Shown here piece after piece: positions 31,701 through 40,234 of a DNA stretch of 64,000 nt (positions are counted from its first letter, which is position 1; the number at the start of each line of letters is the position of its first letter). A model generated the notes under the pieces. That model was not told the origin of the DNA. It was given only the letters and a program-made list of their open reading frames with translations, and did no database searches. The translations under genes and the position numbers were made by a program. The stretch comes from Asterias amurensis (lineage: Eukaryota; Echinodermata; Asteroidea; Forcipulatida; Asteriidae): NCBI RefSeq assembly GCF_032118995.1, contig NC_092651.1, positions 12,673,285 through 12,737,284 of the forward strand, in the 5' to 3' direction.

Positions 31701-34474
31701 CGAGGATCGCACCGCCAGACTGTATGGAACGCCAGTTGGACTACAAATCCCAATGTTTCTACGAATGCGACTGTGGGTTCCATTTACGAGGAGTAAGTTC
31801 TAGAACATGTCAAGCAGATGGTACATGGTCAGACCCATCAGTGCAAAACACATGCATCGGTAAGTCAAATAACAGTCCGTTTCCTCATTGCTCGTTTCTT
31901 TTTCGGTGCTTCGTTATTAACAAATGCTTATCACTTAAAGGCACTGGACACTATCGGTAATTACTCCAAATATATGTTAGCATAACAACCAAAGGAGAGC
32001 TGTTCATATTATCAAACATTGTAAGAAACGGCTCCCTCTGAAGTAAAGTAGTTTTCAAGAAAGAAGTAATTTTCCACTGAAATAGTAGAATTTGATTTCG
32101 AGGCCTCGGCATTACATTGTGGGGTCCCGAAATCAAGCATCTTGAAAGCACCCATATTCGGGTGACAAGGTTGTTTTTTCTTACGTTATTATCTCACAAC
32201 TTCGACGACCGATTGAGTACAATTGTTCACAGGTTTGTTATTTTGGGCATATTTATGTTGGGATACACCAAGTGAGAAGACTGGTCTTTGACAATTTATT
32301 ACAACAGGTGAGTGTCTTTAACCATCAGATATTGAGCCTCCAGAATTCATCACTTGTCCTGGTGACATTTCTCTCCCGACCGATCTGAATGAGAATTTTG
32401 CTACAAACCCTGCAAACTGGGACCAACCAGAGGCAAGGGACAATGATGGAGAGCCGGTCATCGAGGCGTCACTGTCCGCTACGCAGCAGCGGTTCTACCT
32501 GGATGAAGTAACGGTCATCACCTACACAGCGCGTGATGAGACCGGACTCGAAAACACATGTACTTTCAGTGTTACAGTCAAAGGTATCATCACAAATTGC
32601 GTCACACATCTTTAACAACTATAAGATGTAGAATAGTGTTTCTTTTTCTCTTGTGGCATTTGTTAGTATGACTGTCAAGCACTATCGCCCTAATTTCGAG
32701 AATTACCGGTACTCTCTGAAACAACCCATTACTTGTAGAAAAGCACAACATATAAACCTCACAATGTTTGTTTACAGACGTCAATTAAGGAAATTTACAC
32801 TGCGCAGTCTGAGCTATAAGCAAAAGTGTTTGTTCAGAATAACTTGAGTAATTTCGGCCATTCTAATTTCTAGATGAGGAGCCACCACAAGTTATCAACT
32901 GCCCGAACTCCATGGCAGTAAAGACCGACAATCGTCTAGCCGTTGTCCACTGGGAAGAGCCGGTGTTTCAGGATAACTCCAGGCATGACGCCTCGGTCAT
33001 CTCCAATCGTCCGTCCGGGTCCACGTTCTTCTTTGGTCAACCAAAGAGTATTTGGTATATAGCAGAGGACCAAGCTGGTAATACTGCACGGTGTGAGTTC
33101 ACCGTGTCTGAGGAAGGTAATGCTTTGACTAAACTGGATGATCAAGCAGTAGTAGTTTATCAGTGAAGTATGACGAGGTTCTTCAATAGATGAGAAAGTG
33201 GCTACCTTTATTCCTATCAATCATACGATGGCAATCGTATAGTTTTTACAACTATCAATTAAACATGATTTGTATTTTTTTTTCTTTAGACACACACTCC
33301 AGTGATTACAAATTGGACAGGGGCTGTAAAGGTTAAAACAAAACTATAAAAACTGTCATAAAGAGATGACGTGTAAAACCAAACCCCTGCAAACGATACA
33401 AATATAATGATGATACATTTTCCAATGGTTTTTAGATTTGGAGCCTCCTGAATTCATCACCTGCCCGGAGGACATTGTGCTCTCCACCAATCTCCATGAA
33501 AACTTTACCACAACGACCTGGGACAGACCTGAGGCACGAGACAATTTTGGAACACCGACCATCGAGGCTTCCCCCTCGGCTGCCAAGGAGCGGTTTTATC
33601 TGGATGAAGTAACGGTGGTCACGTATACAGCACGTGATAGGTCCGGACTCCAAAGCACATGCACATTCAGCATTACGGTCACAGGTAGATTTTGTTAACG
33701 TAAAACCTTCACAATACCACAAATCCCCCTTGCAGATGACATCGAACAAATTATAGTAGTTGTGAAGGAAGTTTATCAGGCTGGTAAAATATCAACTTAT
33801 CAAAATGAATTTTTCTACAAAACACAGCCAATGCTTTCGTTAATGACGTTTACGTTTCGAATAGTATCACCAGAACGAGGCACCACCAGTCGGTTGGTGG
33901 CGCTGTTTCCTGCTATGGCCGCTGGATGGTGGTTTAGCCGATTGTATCCTCCCATGTGTCGGAACATGGGGTTTGAGGGTGTCCCATGACAGTTTAATAC
34001 CCCCCCCCCCCCAATCTCTGTTGAGAGTTGATCGTCGTCTCATTATTCAAGTAGTTTTCCGATAATTTACATAAAACCCTAGTAGTCGCAAAACACCGTA
34101 ACATTTACGGATACAAAACCTACTATTAACGGGTTTGACTAATCTATGACGGTTGTTTACAATATTGATTACCTAATTGTCTATATTAATAACAAATTAA
34201 ATTTGGTTTATTTATAGATGAGGAGCCACCACAGGTAGTCAGTTGCCCGGGCTCTATGGCGATAAAGACCAAGGGCAGTTCTGAAATTGTCCATTGGGAA
34301 GAGCCAGTCTTCCAGGATAACTCCGGGAAAGAAGTGACGGTCATCAATTCGGACTTATCGTCCGGGTTCACTTTCTCTTGTGGCCTGATGGAAACTGTTT
34401 ATTACATCGCAGAGGACCAAGCTGGTAATAAAGCGATTTGTGAGTTTACCGTGGATGTAATGTGTATGAATTAG
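17883..34474 (+). CDS. Gene 3: secreted sushi/HYR/EGF multidomain protein (20 exons, about 1224 aa)
   Basis: Twenty exons join in one frame: 17883-17955, 18430-18621, 18996-19253, 19880-20137, 20628-20758, 21640-21748, 22019-22216, 23267-23432, 23562-23701, 25011-25141, 26528-26636, 26909-27106, 28167-28335, 28464-28603, 30411-30614, 31665-31859, 32329-32583, 32874-33116, 33436-33684, 34218-34474. Phases agree throughout: 1 at domain borders, 0 inside the split HYR, 2 inside the Cys-rich segment. Residue order is: signal peptide 1-24, CCP 25-88, HYR 89-174 and 175-260, module I 261-508, module II 509-757, CCP 758-825 and 826-890, then four HYR 891-1224. The last six exons parallel gene 2 exons 13-18; the middle differs completely. 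Probably secreted; no anchor seen. Function not recognised. Confidence 0.85.
18146..18202. promoter_or_regulatory. Palindromic GGGTCA/TGACCC motifs in gene 3 intron 1
   Basis: CCGGGTCA-CAAT-TGACCCGG at 18146-18165 is a perfect inverted repeat. TGACCCA-TTTC-TGGGTCA at 18185-18203 is a second one, in everted orientation. GGGTCA resembles a nuclear-receptor half-site. The same motifs occur twice in gene 2 intron 1 and, degraded, near 53345-53425, so a dispersed repeat origin is equally possible. Confidence 0.4.
18430..18621 (+). CDS. Gene 3 exon 2: six-Cys sushi domain
   Basis: AVTCPVLPSLRNGEIVPASC, ACAFSCDHGFRLQG, LCQTTGNWSP, VACVG. Acceptor TCTTCAG, donor GTAAGA, phase 1. Confidence 0.88.
18996..19253 (+). 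CDS. Gene 3 exon 3: HYR domain
   Basis: DDIPPEITCPESIVENAEPG, VTWDMPVYSDN, VRVRYTVTDTAGLSAECYF, KVVVLG. 86 codons, phase 1. Confidence 0.9.
19431..19588. repeat. Family A element, partial
   Basis: Begins TTAAAGACAGTGGACACTAT and runs to AACACCCTTGTC, where it stops without the right half. Confidence 0.65.
19880..20137 (+). CDS. Gene 3 exon 4: HYR domain (tandem duplicate of exon 3)
   Basis: DVIPPEITCPEPIVKAAEPG, VTWDMPIISDN, VRVRYTVTDTFDLSAECSF, KVVIIG. Same length and phase as exon 3, with closely similar flanking introns. Confidence 0.9.
20628..20758 (+). CDS. Gene 3 exon 5: first half of HYR (module I)
   Basis: DTQPPTVENCPDEIHETSSD, VTWDEPQFADNSKGDLNLTQ, with phase-0 donor GTAAGA. Unlike every other HYR here, the domain is split over two exons. 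Confidence 0.86.
21070..21407. repeat. Family A element in module I
   Basis: Runs from CTTAAATTTGGTAATTGTCT to GTGTCCACTGCCTTTAA. Module II copy at 25955-26297. Confidence 0.65.
21640..21748 (+). CDS. Gene 3 exon 6: second half of HYR (module I)
   Basis: SHQPGVELAWGVHIVTYTAT, DAAGLESECQFRIRIS, with the HYR core and its second Cys. Acceptor TTTCCCCAG at phase 0; donor GTAAGT at phase 1. Confidence 0.87.
22019..22216 (+). CDS. Gene 3 exon 7: six-Cys sushi domain (module I)
   Basis: ACPYYPDPRNGAMACDQW, FCRVYCNQGYEFAEKP, YMCGGGRW, WPDCS. Acceptor ATTGCAG, donor GTTTTT (weak), phase 1. Module II keeps the same weak donor. Confidence 0.87.
22249..22622. repeat. TTAA-flanked palindromic element, family C (module I, first)
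   Basis: Starts TTAAAGGAACACGTTGCCTT and ends AAGGCAACGTGTTCCTATAA. Long inverted arms meet at a central CACGGTCGGCCAT...ATGGCCGACCGTG stem. Confidence 0.8.
22623..23266. other. Intron 7 remainder
   Basis: AT-rich intron with a short repeated phrase ATTATTATGGTTAAAAAG / ATTATTATGGCTAAAAAG (three copies in module II). No other feature seen. Confidence 0.5.
23267..23432 (+). CDS. Gene 3 exon 8: unassigned Cys-containing segment (module I)
   Basis: EKHDPTGVRLGIETQYYAGD, C.TNAITKRAIQAAFVDDFK, GGCMGENYC. Phase-1 acceptor, phase-2 donor GTAAGT. It is conserved in module II. The position after a sushi domain and the YYAGDC pattern recall a segment of polydom-like proteins, but I cannot assign a named domain. 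Confidence 0.8.
23562..23701 (+). CDS. Gene 3 exon 9: EGF-like segment (module I)
   Basis: LMEEVTVYCGEINEDSFTEG, STSCREENGERNCTCRTGYR, RCVG. Five cysteines are in this exon; the sixth may come from NYC at the end of exon 8. The second half closely resembles gene 2 exon 8. Confidence 0.83.
24000..24388. repeat. TTAA-flanked palindromic element, family C (module I, second)
   Basis: Starts TTAAGGGAACACGTTGCCTT and ends GGCAACGTGTTCCTTTAA. The centre is GGAAGTCAAATGTTTGACTCCC. Confidence 0.82.
25011..25141 (+). CDS. Gene 3 exon 10: first half of HYR (module II)
   Basis: DTQPPTVENCPDEIHKTSSD, VTWDEPQFADNSKGDLNLTQ, donor GTAAGA at phase 0. Amino-acid changes relative to exon 5 are E-K, K-Q, I-F and T-A. 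Confidence 0.86.
25414..25734 (+). repeat. Microsatellite (AAT)n and (AATGAT)n
   Basis: About 40 bases of AAT repeats, then about 270 bases of almost pure AATGAT hexamers with one interruption near 25690, then AAT again. The run lacks stop codons on several frames, which gives spurious long open frames. Confidence 0.95.
25955..26297. repeat. Family A element in module II
   Basis: Module II copy of 21070-21407; ends GTGTCCACTGCCTTTAA. Confidence 0.65.
26528..26636 (+). CDS. Gene 3 exon 11: second half of HYR (module II)
   Basis: Encodes the same residues as exon 6 (SHQPGVELAWGVHIV, DAAGLESECQFRIRIS), with silent changes only. Same splice sites. Confidence 0.87.
26909..27106 (+). CDS. Gene 3 exon 12: six-Cys sushi domain (module II)
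   Basis: TCPNYPDPRNGARACDQW, FCRVYCNQGYEFAEKP, YMCGRGRW, WPDCS. Differs from exon 7 at a handful of residues. Confidence 0.87.
27139..27508. repeat. Palindromic element, family C (module II, first)
   Basis: Copy of 22249-22622 at the same distance after the sushi exon; ends AAACGTGTTCCCATAA. Confidence 0.78.
27509..28166. other. Intron 12 remainder
   Basis: Counterpart of 22623-23266. The ATTATTATGG-AAAAAG phrase is present three times rather than twice. No other feature seen. Confidence 0.5.
28167..28335 (+). CDS. Gene 3 exon 13: unassigned Cys-containing segment (module II)
   Basis: EKHDPSGARQGMETQYYAGD, C.TNAKTQRAIQAAFVDDFR, GGGCTGENSC. One codon longer than exon 8 in the glycine run; same 1-to-2 phase. 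Confidence 0.82.
28464..28603 (+). CDS. Gene 3 exon 14: EGF-like segment (module II)
   Basis: LMEEVTVYCGEINEDSFTVG, STSCREENGERNCTCRTGYR, RCVG. One residue differs from exon 9 (E to V). Confidence 0.84.
28912..29280. repeat. Palindromic element, family C (module II, second)
   Basis: Starts TTAAGGGAACACGTTGCCTT and ends GGCAACGTGTTCCTTTAA. The central stem around GGGAGTCAAATGTTTGACTCCC is perfect. Confidence 0.82.
29488..30410. other. Intron 14 of gene 3, unique part
   Basis: AT-rich sequence past the end of the module duplication. I see no exon, RNA gene or repeat in it; short open frames lack recognisable domains. Confidence 0.5.
30411..30614 (+). CDS. Gene 3 exon 15: six-Cys sushi domain
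   Basis: VFTTCERYLLPSDGYQLSCN, VCNLTCSEGYDLEG, IWCHLN, GRCNG. Paralogue of gene 2 exon 13, with two extra residues at the start because the acceptor lies further upstream (CTGCAG). Confidence 0.87.
30898..31329. repeat. TTAA-flanked palindromic element, family D
   Basis: Starts TTAAAGGGTCTACTTTTTAC; the right end carries TTGTGTAAAAAGTACC and a terminal TTTAA. The central stem is TACCATAACTGGTTAATAC against its complement (about 31094-31148). Confidence 0.75.
31455..31626 (-). repeat. tRNA-derived SINE fragment
   Basis: Same element and intron position as 13437-13592 in gene 2, with GGTTCAAGTCTCTGCCGAGG on the minus strand. Confidence 0.5.
31665..31859 (+). CDS. Gene 3 exon 16: seven-Cys sushi domain
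   Basis: AKTCPILVAETHTRIAPPDC, QCFYECDCGFHLRG, RTCQADGTWSD, NTCIG. Paralogue of gene 2 exon 14 with all seven cysteines conserved. Confidence 0.88.
31935..32303. repeat. Family A element in intron 16 of gene 3
   Basis: Starts TTAAAGGCACTGGACACTAT; the right end is degraded near GACAATTTATTACAAC. Gene 2 lacks it at this intron, where only 81 bases separate the exons. Confidence 0.68.
32329..32583 (+). CDS. Gene 3 exon 17: HYR domain
   Basis: DIEPPEFITCPGDISLPTDL and onward, differing from gene 2 exon 15 by V to I at the second residue. 85 codons. Confidence 0.9.
32874..33116 (+). CDS. Gene 3 exon 18: HYR domain
   Basis: DEEPPQVINCPNSMAVK, HWEEPVFQDNSRHDAS, IWYIAEDQAGNTARCEFTVS. Two residues differ from gene 2 exon 16. 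Confidence 0.9.
33436..33684 (+). CDS. Gene 3 exon 19: HYR domain
   Basis: DLEPPEFITCPEDIVLSTNL, WDRPEARDN, SGLQSTCTFSITVTG. Donor GTAGAT. It represents the unconverted form of this exon, like gene 1 539-787. Confidence 0.89.
34218..34474 (+). CDS. Gene 3 terminal exon 20: HYR domain and stop
   Basis: DEEPPQVVSCPGSMAIKTKG, YYIAEDQAGNKAICEFTVD, VMCMN and TAG at 34472-34474. Confidence 0.9.
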
Positions 34475-35150
34475 CAAGCACTGGAATAGTGGTCTGACTT
34501 GATTAAGTATACTCAGAAGACAGGGTACATGTCTGAATTGTGCGTATAATGGTCTGCCTTCGTATGGTAGGAAGACAGGGTACAAGACTGCTTGTGATAA
34601 AAAGATAAATAATTGTAAGTGAATACAATTGTTAAGATCAACCCGATTGCTCATATTAACAGTTGATATAATATCAGTTAATCTTCCAGAGAACTATTGA
34701 GTGTCTGTCAAAGATTAAAGTCCGGTAATCACTGTGACAGTTAAATTGGTACCTTAAACAGTAAAGTTTACCATGCATTAAAGTCCGGTAATTACTGTGA
34801 CAATTGAATTAGTGCCTCAAACAGTTTACCATTCATGCTGTGGGGTCTTTCTATCCGGTTTAACCAACTCAATACACCTTTTTAGTTAAACATAACGTAA
34901 TAGTTATGTTAACATTACGAGGCTTAACTTCACCTGTGTTTACACGTAACGTGGGCTTAATTTCATAAAGGTGTTTAGCAGAAAATACTGATTGGCAAGA
35001 AATTAGCCGGGTACCAGTCGCAGCAATGATACGTTAAGATACTGTGCGTACAGGCCTTTATGAACTTGGGCCTTGGGCCGGGATGAAAACATCATCCGAA
35101 TTGATAATACGTACCCTGTATAAATATGTTTTAATAAACAAATAAATAAA
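34475..35150 (+). other. Gene 3 3' UTR and poly(A) region
   Basis: Aligns with the 3' regions of genes 1 and 2. AATAAA at 35133-35138 and 35145-35150 lie directly before the shared GCTAAGTTTTGAT block. A short local repeat (AAAGTCCGGTAAT..TGTGAC) occurs at about 34717-34810. Confidence 0.6.
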
Positions 35151-36449
35151 GCTAAGTTTTGATGAGATATCATGTTGTGAAGTTTAGTTTTCTTCTTTTC
35201 TCAGGGACTTATTTATTATTACCATATCTCGAGAGTGTCCATAATGGAAAGGCCAAGGGAGTATTTTAAACTAAAAGGTATACCCCCCCCCCCCCGATAG
35301 ATTGTTAGATAAACAACATTGTAATAACTGGAATTCAAACTAATGTTCATAAAATGGACACAAAGAAAATGCCAACCCATTATTGTAGCTGTGCACAGGT
35401 TAACTCCCGTTGAGTTCACAGCCAACAAACCGTTGACAACCACCAAGAACAAAAATATAAGACCACCAGAGCGAACAAAAGTACTGAATCATTTAGGATT
35501 CTCCGAACTTAGGATTCTCAAAACAATTTGATGAAACTCCACGCAAAAAAGAAAACAGCTATCATAATATAGTGCATAATCCATTCCCTTGAAGCCTATA
35601 CTAAACATTATGAATCATTTGATTTACTGTCAAATTACACTGATACAGGGGTTGTCAGGTCATGGATGTAATCAGTTCAATAGATACTTAATAATAGACA
35701 ACACATTCAAATAACTAATTTATAACATTTAAAAATAACGGTGGTCCGTAGTTATTGGCGATGAATTTATTTACGCGATGTCATTATATAAACAGCCTTT
35801 ACATATCTTTTCGAAACTAAGGCTTGGGCTCACGATACGGAAACCGTCGTGTGCTCTCCTTATGGGTACAGGGCTTCAACCGGGAGGTAGAGCCTAAGCC
35901 CAAATCGACATTGTCTCGAAAACGGTCGTTGTAAAGTCAGTTAAAAAAAAGAGTTAATATCCAGCAGTAACCTGTCAAACCGCGCGTCTCAGAACTGCAT
36001 GAAAATGCGGTACATTATTGAAAAGGGGCAACGGCAGATAGATCGAAGTCCATTTGGTTGCTGCCTACAAAAGATTCCTAATGGGGGGGGGGGGGGGGGG
36101 GGAGGACAACCCAAACGCAGCGACTGCTCTTATTCTGCTTTAATGATTGATGATTGATGATGACACCATGGAGTAGAAAGTGGTTTATAGACACGTTCGG
36201 TTATCCACGCAGGCATTTGAGTGTTGTGCAAACACAATATGTATATTTGACTTGCACTTGATCGTTGTTCAAATACAATAATGTAAATATTTGACTTAAA
36301 TTACTGTCTAATGATGGCTGCGGGAACACGTCACCAATGTGTAACATCGTAGGTAACCACCAGAGTACTTCATTGAAGGAATACATTTGAATCTCGCTAA
36401 AAATGTACTCATCAAATGTAACGATGAACCGGTAAACTGCCGAGTAACT
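35151..36449. other. Spacer between gene 3 and the first GPCR
   Basis: The first 300 bases still resemble the gene 2-3 spacer (17000-17150), including ATAAAATGGACACAAAGAAA. Beyond this is unique AT-rich sequence with C and G runs (near 35284-35295 and 36085-36101). The 5' UTR and promoter of the GPCR must lie near the end; no core motif was identified. Confidence 0.45.
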
Positions 36450-37640
36450 ATGACCAACTTTGACGAGTTTCCTGTATCACGCAACCGATGTGATGTACTG
36501 GGCAATATGTCATCGCCATTGCCCGAGGACGACAGTCACGAGAGGCCTGCCACGTCTGTAGAGCATGTCCTGGTCATCTGCCTCATCTACGGTCCCATTG
36601 TCCTGGTGACAGTGGCCGGCAATGTCATCGTCATCGTCGCTTTTGTATGCGATCCCGCCATACGTTGCCGGGTCTCCAACTTGTACATCTTAAACCTCTC
36701 CGTAGCGGACCTCGTGATCGGTTTGGTTTGCATGGGAGTGAATTTCGTCTGGCTACTCACCGGTGTCTGGCCAATGGGCATGATACCTTGTCTAATCTAC
36801 CTCGTGGTGGATTTCGTTTCATCTTACATGTCAGTTCTGGCTGTTGTTTTAATCAGCTTGGATCGTTATCGCCTGGTTACTCTCAAGCTTCGGTATCTTT
36901 ACGTCCAGACGCGACGCAGGGCACTGGTCTCCATCTCCTGTTGCTGGTGTTTCTGCTTGGTTTTCTATCCAGGCATCATAATTGGCTGGTCCCCCGTCAC
37001 CGGGGAGCGTAACGTAGATTACAGCGTTAACTGTGACGTAGAGTTTTACGGGAACACGTACTTGAACGTGATGTTGATACTCTTCGAGTTCGTTATACCA
37101 TTTGCGGTTTTAATATACCTTAATGGAAAGCTATATATCGTTATACGAAGACGAGTCATGGGGTTCGTCTGGACTCACGGCCCTGAGAAAACAGTACAGA
37201 CAGTTTCGACGGGGGCAATCGAGTTATCCATTTGGAGAGAAAGTCACTCCAATGGACCCCGACTTGGATTGCTCGGCAACCTTGTCCAAGGGTCTGTAGA
37301 TTTAACACTGGTGTCAGTTGGTAGGTGTGCAGCTCCAACAGTGAATGAGGCAACAGTACCGGAAAAGGCAGTTTCTACATGCCGTGAGAAACGCCACAAT
37401 GAAGGCGGCGAGTCGACGACATTTCACGGCCGTCCTAACAAGAACGAGTACTTGAAACACCGAAAGGCTGCCGTTACCCTTAGCCTGATTGTTGGTGTTT
37501 ACGCCCTCTGTTGGCTGCCATTTTGCGTCAAGAATATCATTGTGACTTTCTGTGGGCCCATCGACAGATACGCTGCAGAGGTTTTGGATAACTTACTGTG
37601 GTGCAACAGCACTATCAACCCTCTCCTTTATGCCATGTAA
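36450..37640 (+). CDS. Aminergic-like rhodopsin-class GPCR, intronless, truncated at NPxxY
   Basis: Single-exon receptor of 396 residues from the first ATG (MTNFDEFPVSRNRC). TM1 has GNVIVIVAF (57-65); TM2 has NLSVADL (82-88); TM3 has Asp121 in LVVDFVSSYMSV and DRY at 138-140; Cys114 and Cys195 suit the ECL1-ECL2 disulfide. TM5 contains FEFVIPFAVLIYL, TM6 the CWLPF switch, and TM7 WCNSTINPLLYAM. The TM3 Asp, CWxPF and NSxxNP pattern fits monoamine/histamine/muscarinic-type receptors; the ligand is unknown. The frame ends in TAA immediately after NPLLYAM. The next 17 in-frame codons read SPRYRRFFVSVFRRLCC, a typical helix 8 with palmitoylation cysteines. It is therefore a recent nonsense allele, a read-through case or a sequence error. 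AATAAA at 37785-37790. Confidence 0.83.
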   Translation: MTNFDEFPVSRNRCDVLGNMSSPLPEDDSHERPATSVEHVLVICLIYGPIVLVTVAGNVIVIVAFVCDPAIRCRVSNLYILNLSVADLVIGLVCMGVNFVWLLTGVWPMGMIPCLIYLVVDFVSSYMSVLAVVLISLDRYRLVTLKLRYLYVQTRRRALVSISCCWCFCLVFYPGIIIGWSPVTGERNVDYSVNCDVEFYGNTYLNVMLILFEFVIPFAVLIYLNGKLYIVIRRRVMGFVWTHGPEKTVQTVSTGAIELSIWRESHSNGPRLGLLGNLVQGSVDLTLVSVGRCAAPTVNEATVPEKAVSTCREKRHNEGGESTTFHGRPNKNEYLKHRKAAVTLSLIVGVYALCWLPFCVKNIIVTFCGPIDRYAAEVLDNLLWCNSTINPLLYAM

Positions 37641-37694
37641 AGCCCAAGGTATAGAAGGTTCTTCGTCAGTGTATTCCGAAGGTTGTGCTGCTGA
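37641..37694 (+). other. In-frame helix-8 extension downstream of the GPCR stop
   Basis: Seventeen sense codons follow the TAA in the same frame before TGA at 37692-37694. They encode SPRYRRFFVSVFRRLCC, a basic-amphipathic segment ending in two Cys, as expected directly after NPxxY in this receptor class. Confidence 0.75.
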
Positions 37695-39183
37695 AGATGT
37701 AGAAGTCAGTAACATAATGATTTGGAGCTGCGTTTATTAGTATTACAAAGCTGGACTTGTTATTTATACTGAATTGTCGAATTAAATAAAGCTTGTGCCG
37801 TGGGGAATTAACTGTGGCATGTGTGGCAGGGATATTCTATCCCCCGCAGAATCTGTCCCCCATACGGCGAACTGTGTACAAACTTCTTCTGATAGCGCCC
37901 TCTCTTGAAACACACCCTCCTTGAGCACACGTTATTTCCCCATAAGGGAGACAGAATCTCCGGCGGACAGATTTCCCTGGGACACAGGCACCCATTCTGG
38001 AGTGGCTTATCATGGGTTATAATAATAGGCTCGAAACTTCACAACGAGACAGCAGATGTATACTTTTCCCCGTTTTACCTTTGCTTGAGAACATAGAGGA
38101 ACGCGTATGCTTTCATAGCCTTGGCTTTTATCAGCACACATTTTACCAAAGTACACATTCTATATTATTTGTTACATCCCTGTGACACTATTTTCTTTCC
38201 TTTGACCCTGTGAGCCTCCCATATTCCTTGTACAAAACAAATTCATTAGGAGCACCACGGTCTATATATATACAATGTAAATACCCTTTTGTTTTCATTG
38301 TTGTTTGTTTTCCTTTTCCCTTTAAAGTATCCTTTTGTTTTGTCCCCGATACCGAAGTTAGCGAATATTTAAACAACGGGTTTCAACTATTAACGCATAA
38401 CCTTTTCTTCATAGTAGGCCTATACAGAGTTCGATCCGAGACCGTAAAATTGCCCACGTGCAGTTTGTTTTTACACCAGCCTACAAAATCCGCACTTTCC
38501 CCTCCCCCATGGCACAAGCAAGCCAAGCTTTATAGCAATCCCACCCTCTTAACATCACTCGGTATTAGTTTACCGGAACTTTGCACCATAAATACATCAT
38601 CTGTTTGAGCGAGAGTGCAAACTCCATTGAAATCGTTGACAACATTTAACAAGGCAGTCCCTCCTCCCTTACTCAAAATCGCAACAGACTTTGTAAAAAG
38701 AAACCCCGGTTTCCACTGGCTGCAATACAGTGTCACAAATTACTGCTGTCGTCACGATGCCGCAAATAATTATTTTCATCCCGTCATGGCCTGTTCTTTT
38801 GTCACGTTCTACAGCAAAGCTACAAGGACATCCTTTACCCATGTGACTGTCAGGATAGTTCAATACAATTCGTAAATATAAAAAAGTGCGGTACACTTTT
38901 TAGTATGTCATTCTTCTCATGTTTTAGTAGGCCTATCAACAATTATTACTAAAAAAGACAAGTGAGTAGCGTGCGTGGTCAGATTAAAAGCACATTATTA
39001 TTATTGCCCAGTTTGGCCTTGGTTTCTTGGTTGACTTGATGACCAAAGCATATGGGTTCAGGCTTTGAAGAGCGTGTACTATTAATATAGTACTATGTAA
39101 TAACACCGCAGTATTATCATAAAAACACGAGTTGGGACGGTTCCAGACAAAACTACACACAAATGGAATAAAGGTGGGATTTG
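37695..39183. other. Spacer downstream of the first GPCR
   Basis: AATAAA at 37785-37790 is the likely poly(A) signal. The remainder has an inverted GGGACAGATT/AGAATCTGTCCCC theme near 37840-37985 and otherwise nothing recognisable. Confidence 0.45.
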
Positions 39184-39483
39184 TTAAAGACACTGGACAC
39201 TATTGGTAATTGTCAAAGACAAGTCTTCATATGCATAAAATAACTATGAAAGAAAAAAATACCCTCCTCAAACGAAGTTGTGTGCTTTCAGGTGCTTGAT
39301 TTCGAGACCTCAAAATCTAATTCCGAGGTCTCGAAATCTTATTTGTGGAATTTACTTCTTTCTCGAAAATTATGTCACTTCAGTTTCGCACAATTTTGTA
39401 TACTATCAACCTCTCCCCAGTACTCATTACCAAGGTTCTGTGCTAAGATTTATTTTGAGTAATTACCAATAGTGTCCCTTTAA
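39184..39483. repeat. Palindromic element, family A, internally deleted
   Basis: Starts TTAAAGACACTGGACACTAT and ends CCAATAGTGTCCCTTTAA. Shorter than the usual 370 bases. Confidence 0.73.
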
Positions 39484-39667
39484 GTAGATGAGTGTCAATT
39501 GAATATAAAATACAAAACGGGATGATCAATTCTATTGTACTCTTTCCTGCGTCAGTTTGCCAACTATAACTGTTGAACGTAACTATAGTATATTCATTTT
39601 GTTTTTTTACCCATATAGACCGATGTGTGTTAGCACTGTATACTCAGTACTTACCCGAGTTCTGTGA

Positions 39668-39792
39668 AAAAAAAAATCACAGGCATATTGCTCGAGTGGG
39701 ATTTGAACCACAACCTTGCAAAACTAGATTCTAGACCAGTTAGAGCAGTGTCATACCAACCAGACCACAGAGATTGCCCGATGGCTAGATGC
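39668..39792 (-). repeat. tRNA-derived SINE
   Basis: Read on the minus strand: TGGTCTGGTTGGTATGACAC (A-box-like), GTGGTTCAAATCCCACTCGA (B box), then GAGCAATATGCCTGTGATTT and a T run. Same family as 9018-9185. Confidence 0.62.
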
Positions 39793-39939
39793 AGTTCGAA
39801 TCCTATGTTTTAGCAAATTTAGCATATTTACTTATAGTAATTGTGTAATAGTTGTACAAATGTACCCATTTGGTAAAGTAGAGGTAACAAATCCCAATGA
39901 TAACAGAACATTTAGTCATTGCATACATAGAAGTAGGTT

Positions 39940-40234
39940 TTAAAGGCACTAGACACTATTACTAAAAATAATTGTTAGCATAAAAACGGCTCCCCCTGAA
40001 GTAACGTAGTTTTTTAGAAAAAAATTAAGGACTTCAGCTGAAGCCTTTTATAACTAATTAGGCATGCTGAAGCAAAACAATATTTTGCGCAACAATGGTG
40101 TTGATTCATTCATTGTTCTCTGGCAATTTCGACTACCAATTGAGTCAAAATCTTCACAAATTTGTTATTAGTGTTGGGACACACCAAGCGAGAATACTGG
40201 TCTTTGACAAATACCAAACAGTCCATCGCTTTGG
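39940..40234. repeat. Palindromic element, family A, degraded
   Basis: Starts TTAAAGGCACTAGACACTAT; the right end is weak (CCAAACAGTCCATCGCTTTG). Confidence 0.6.

Noticed and set aside
39668-39792. tRNA-like sequence on the minus strand considered as a functional tRNA gene
   Set aside because: The A and B boxes are present but a proper cloverleaf and acceptor stem are not; a matching repeat tail marks it as a SINE.
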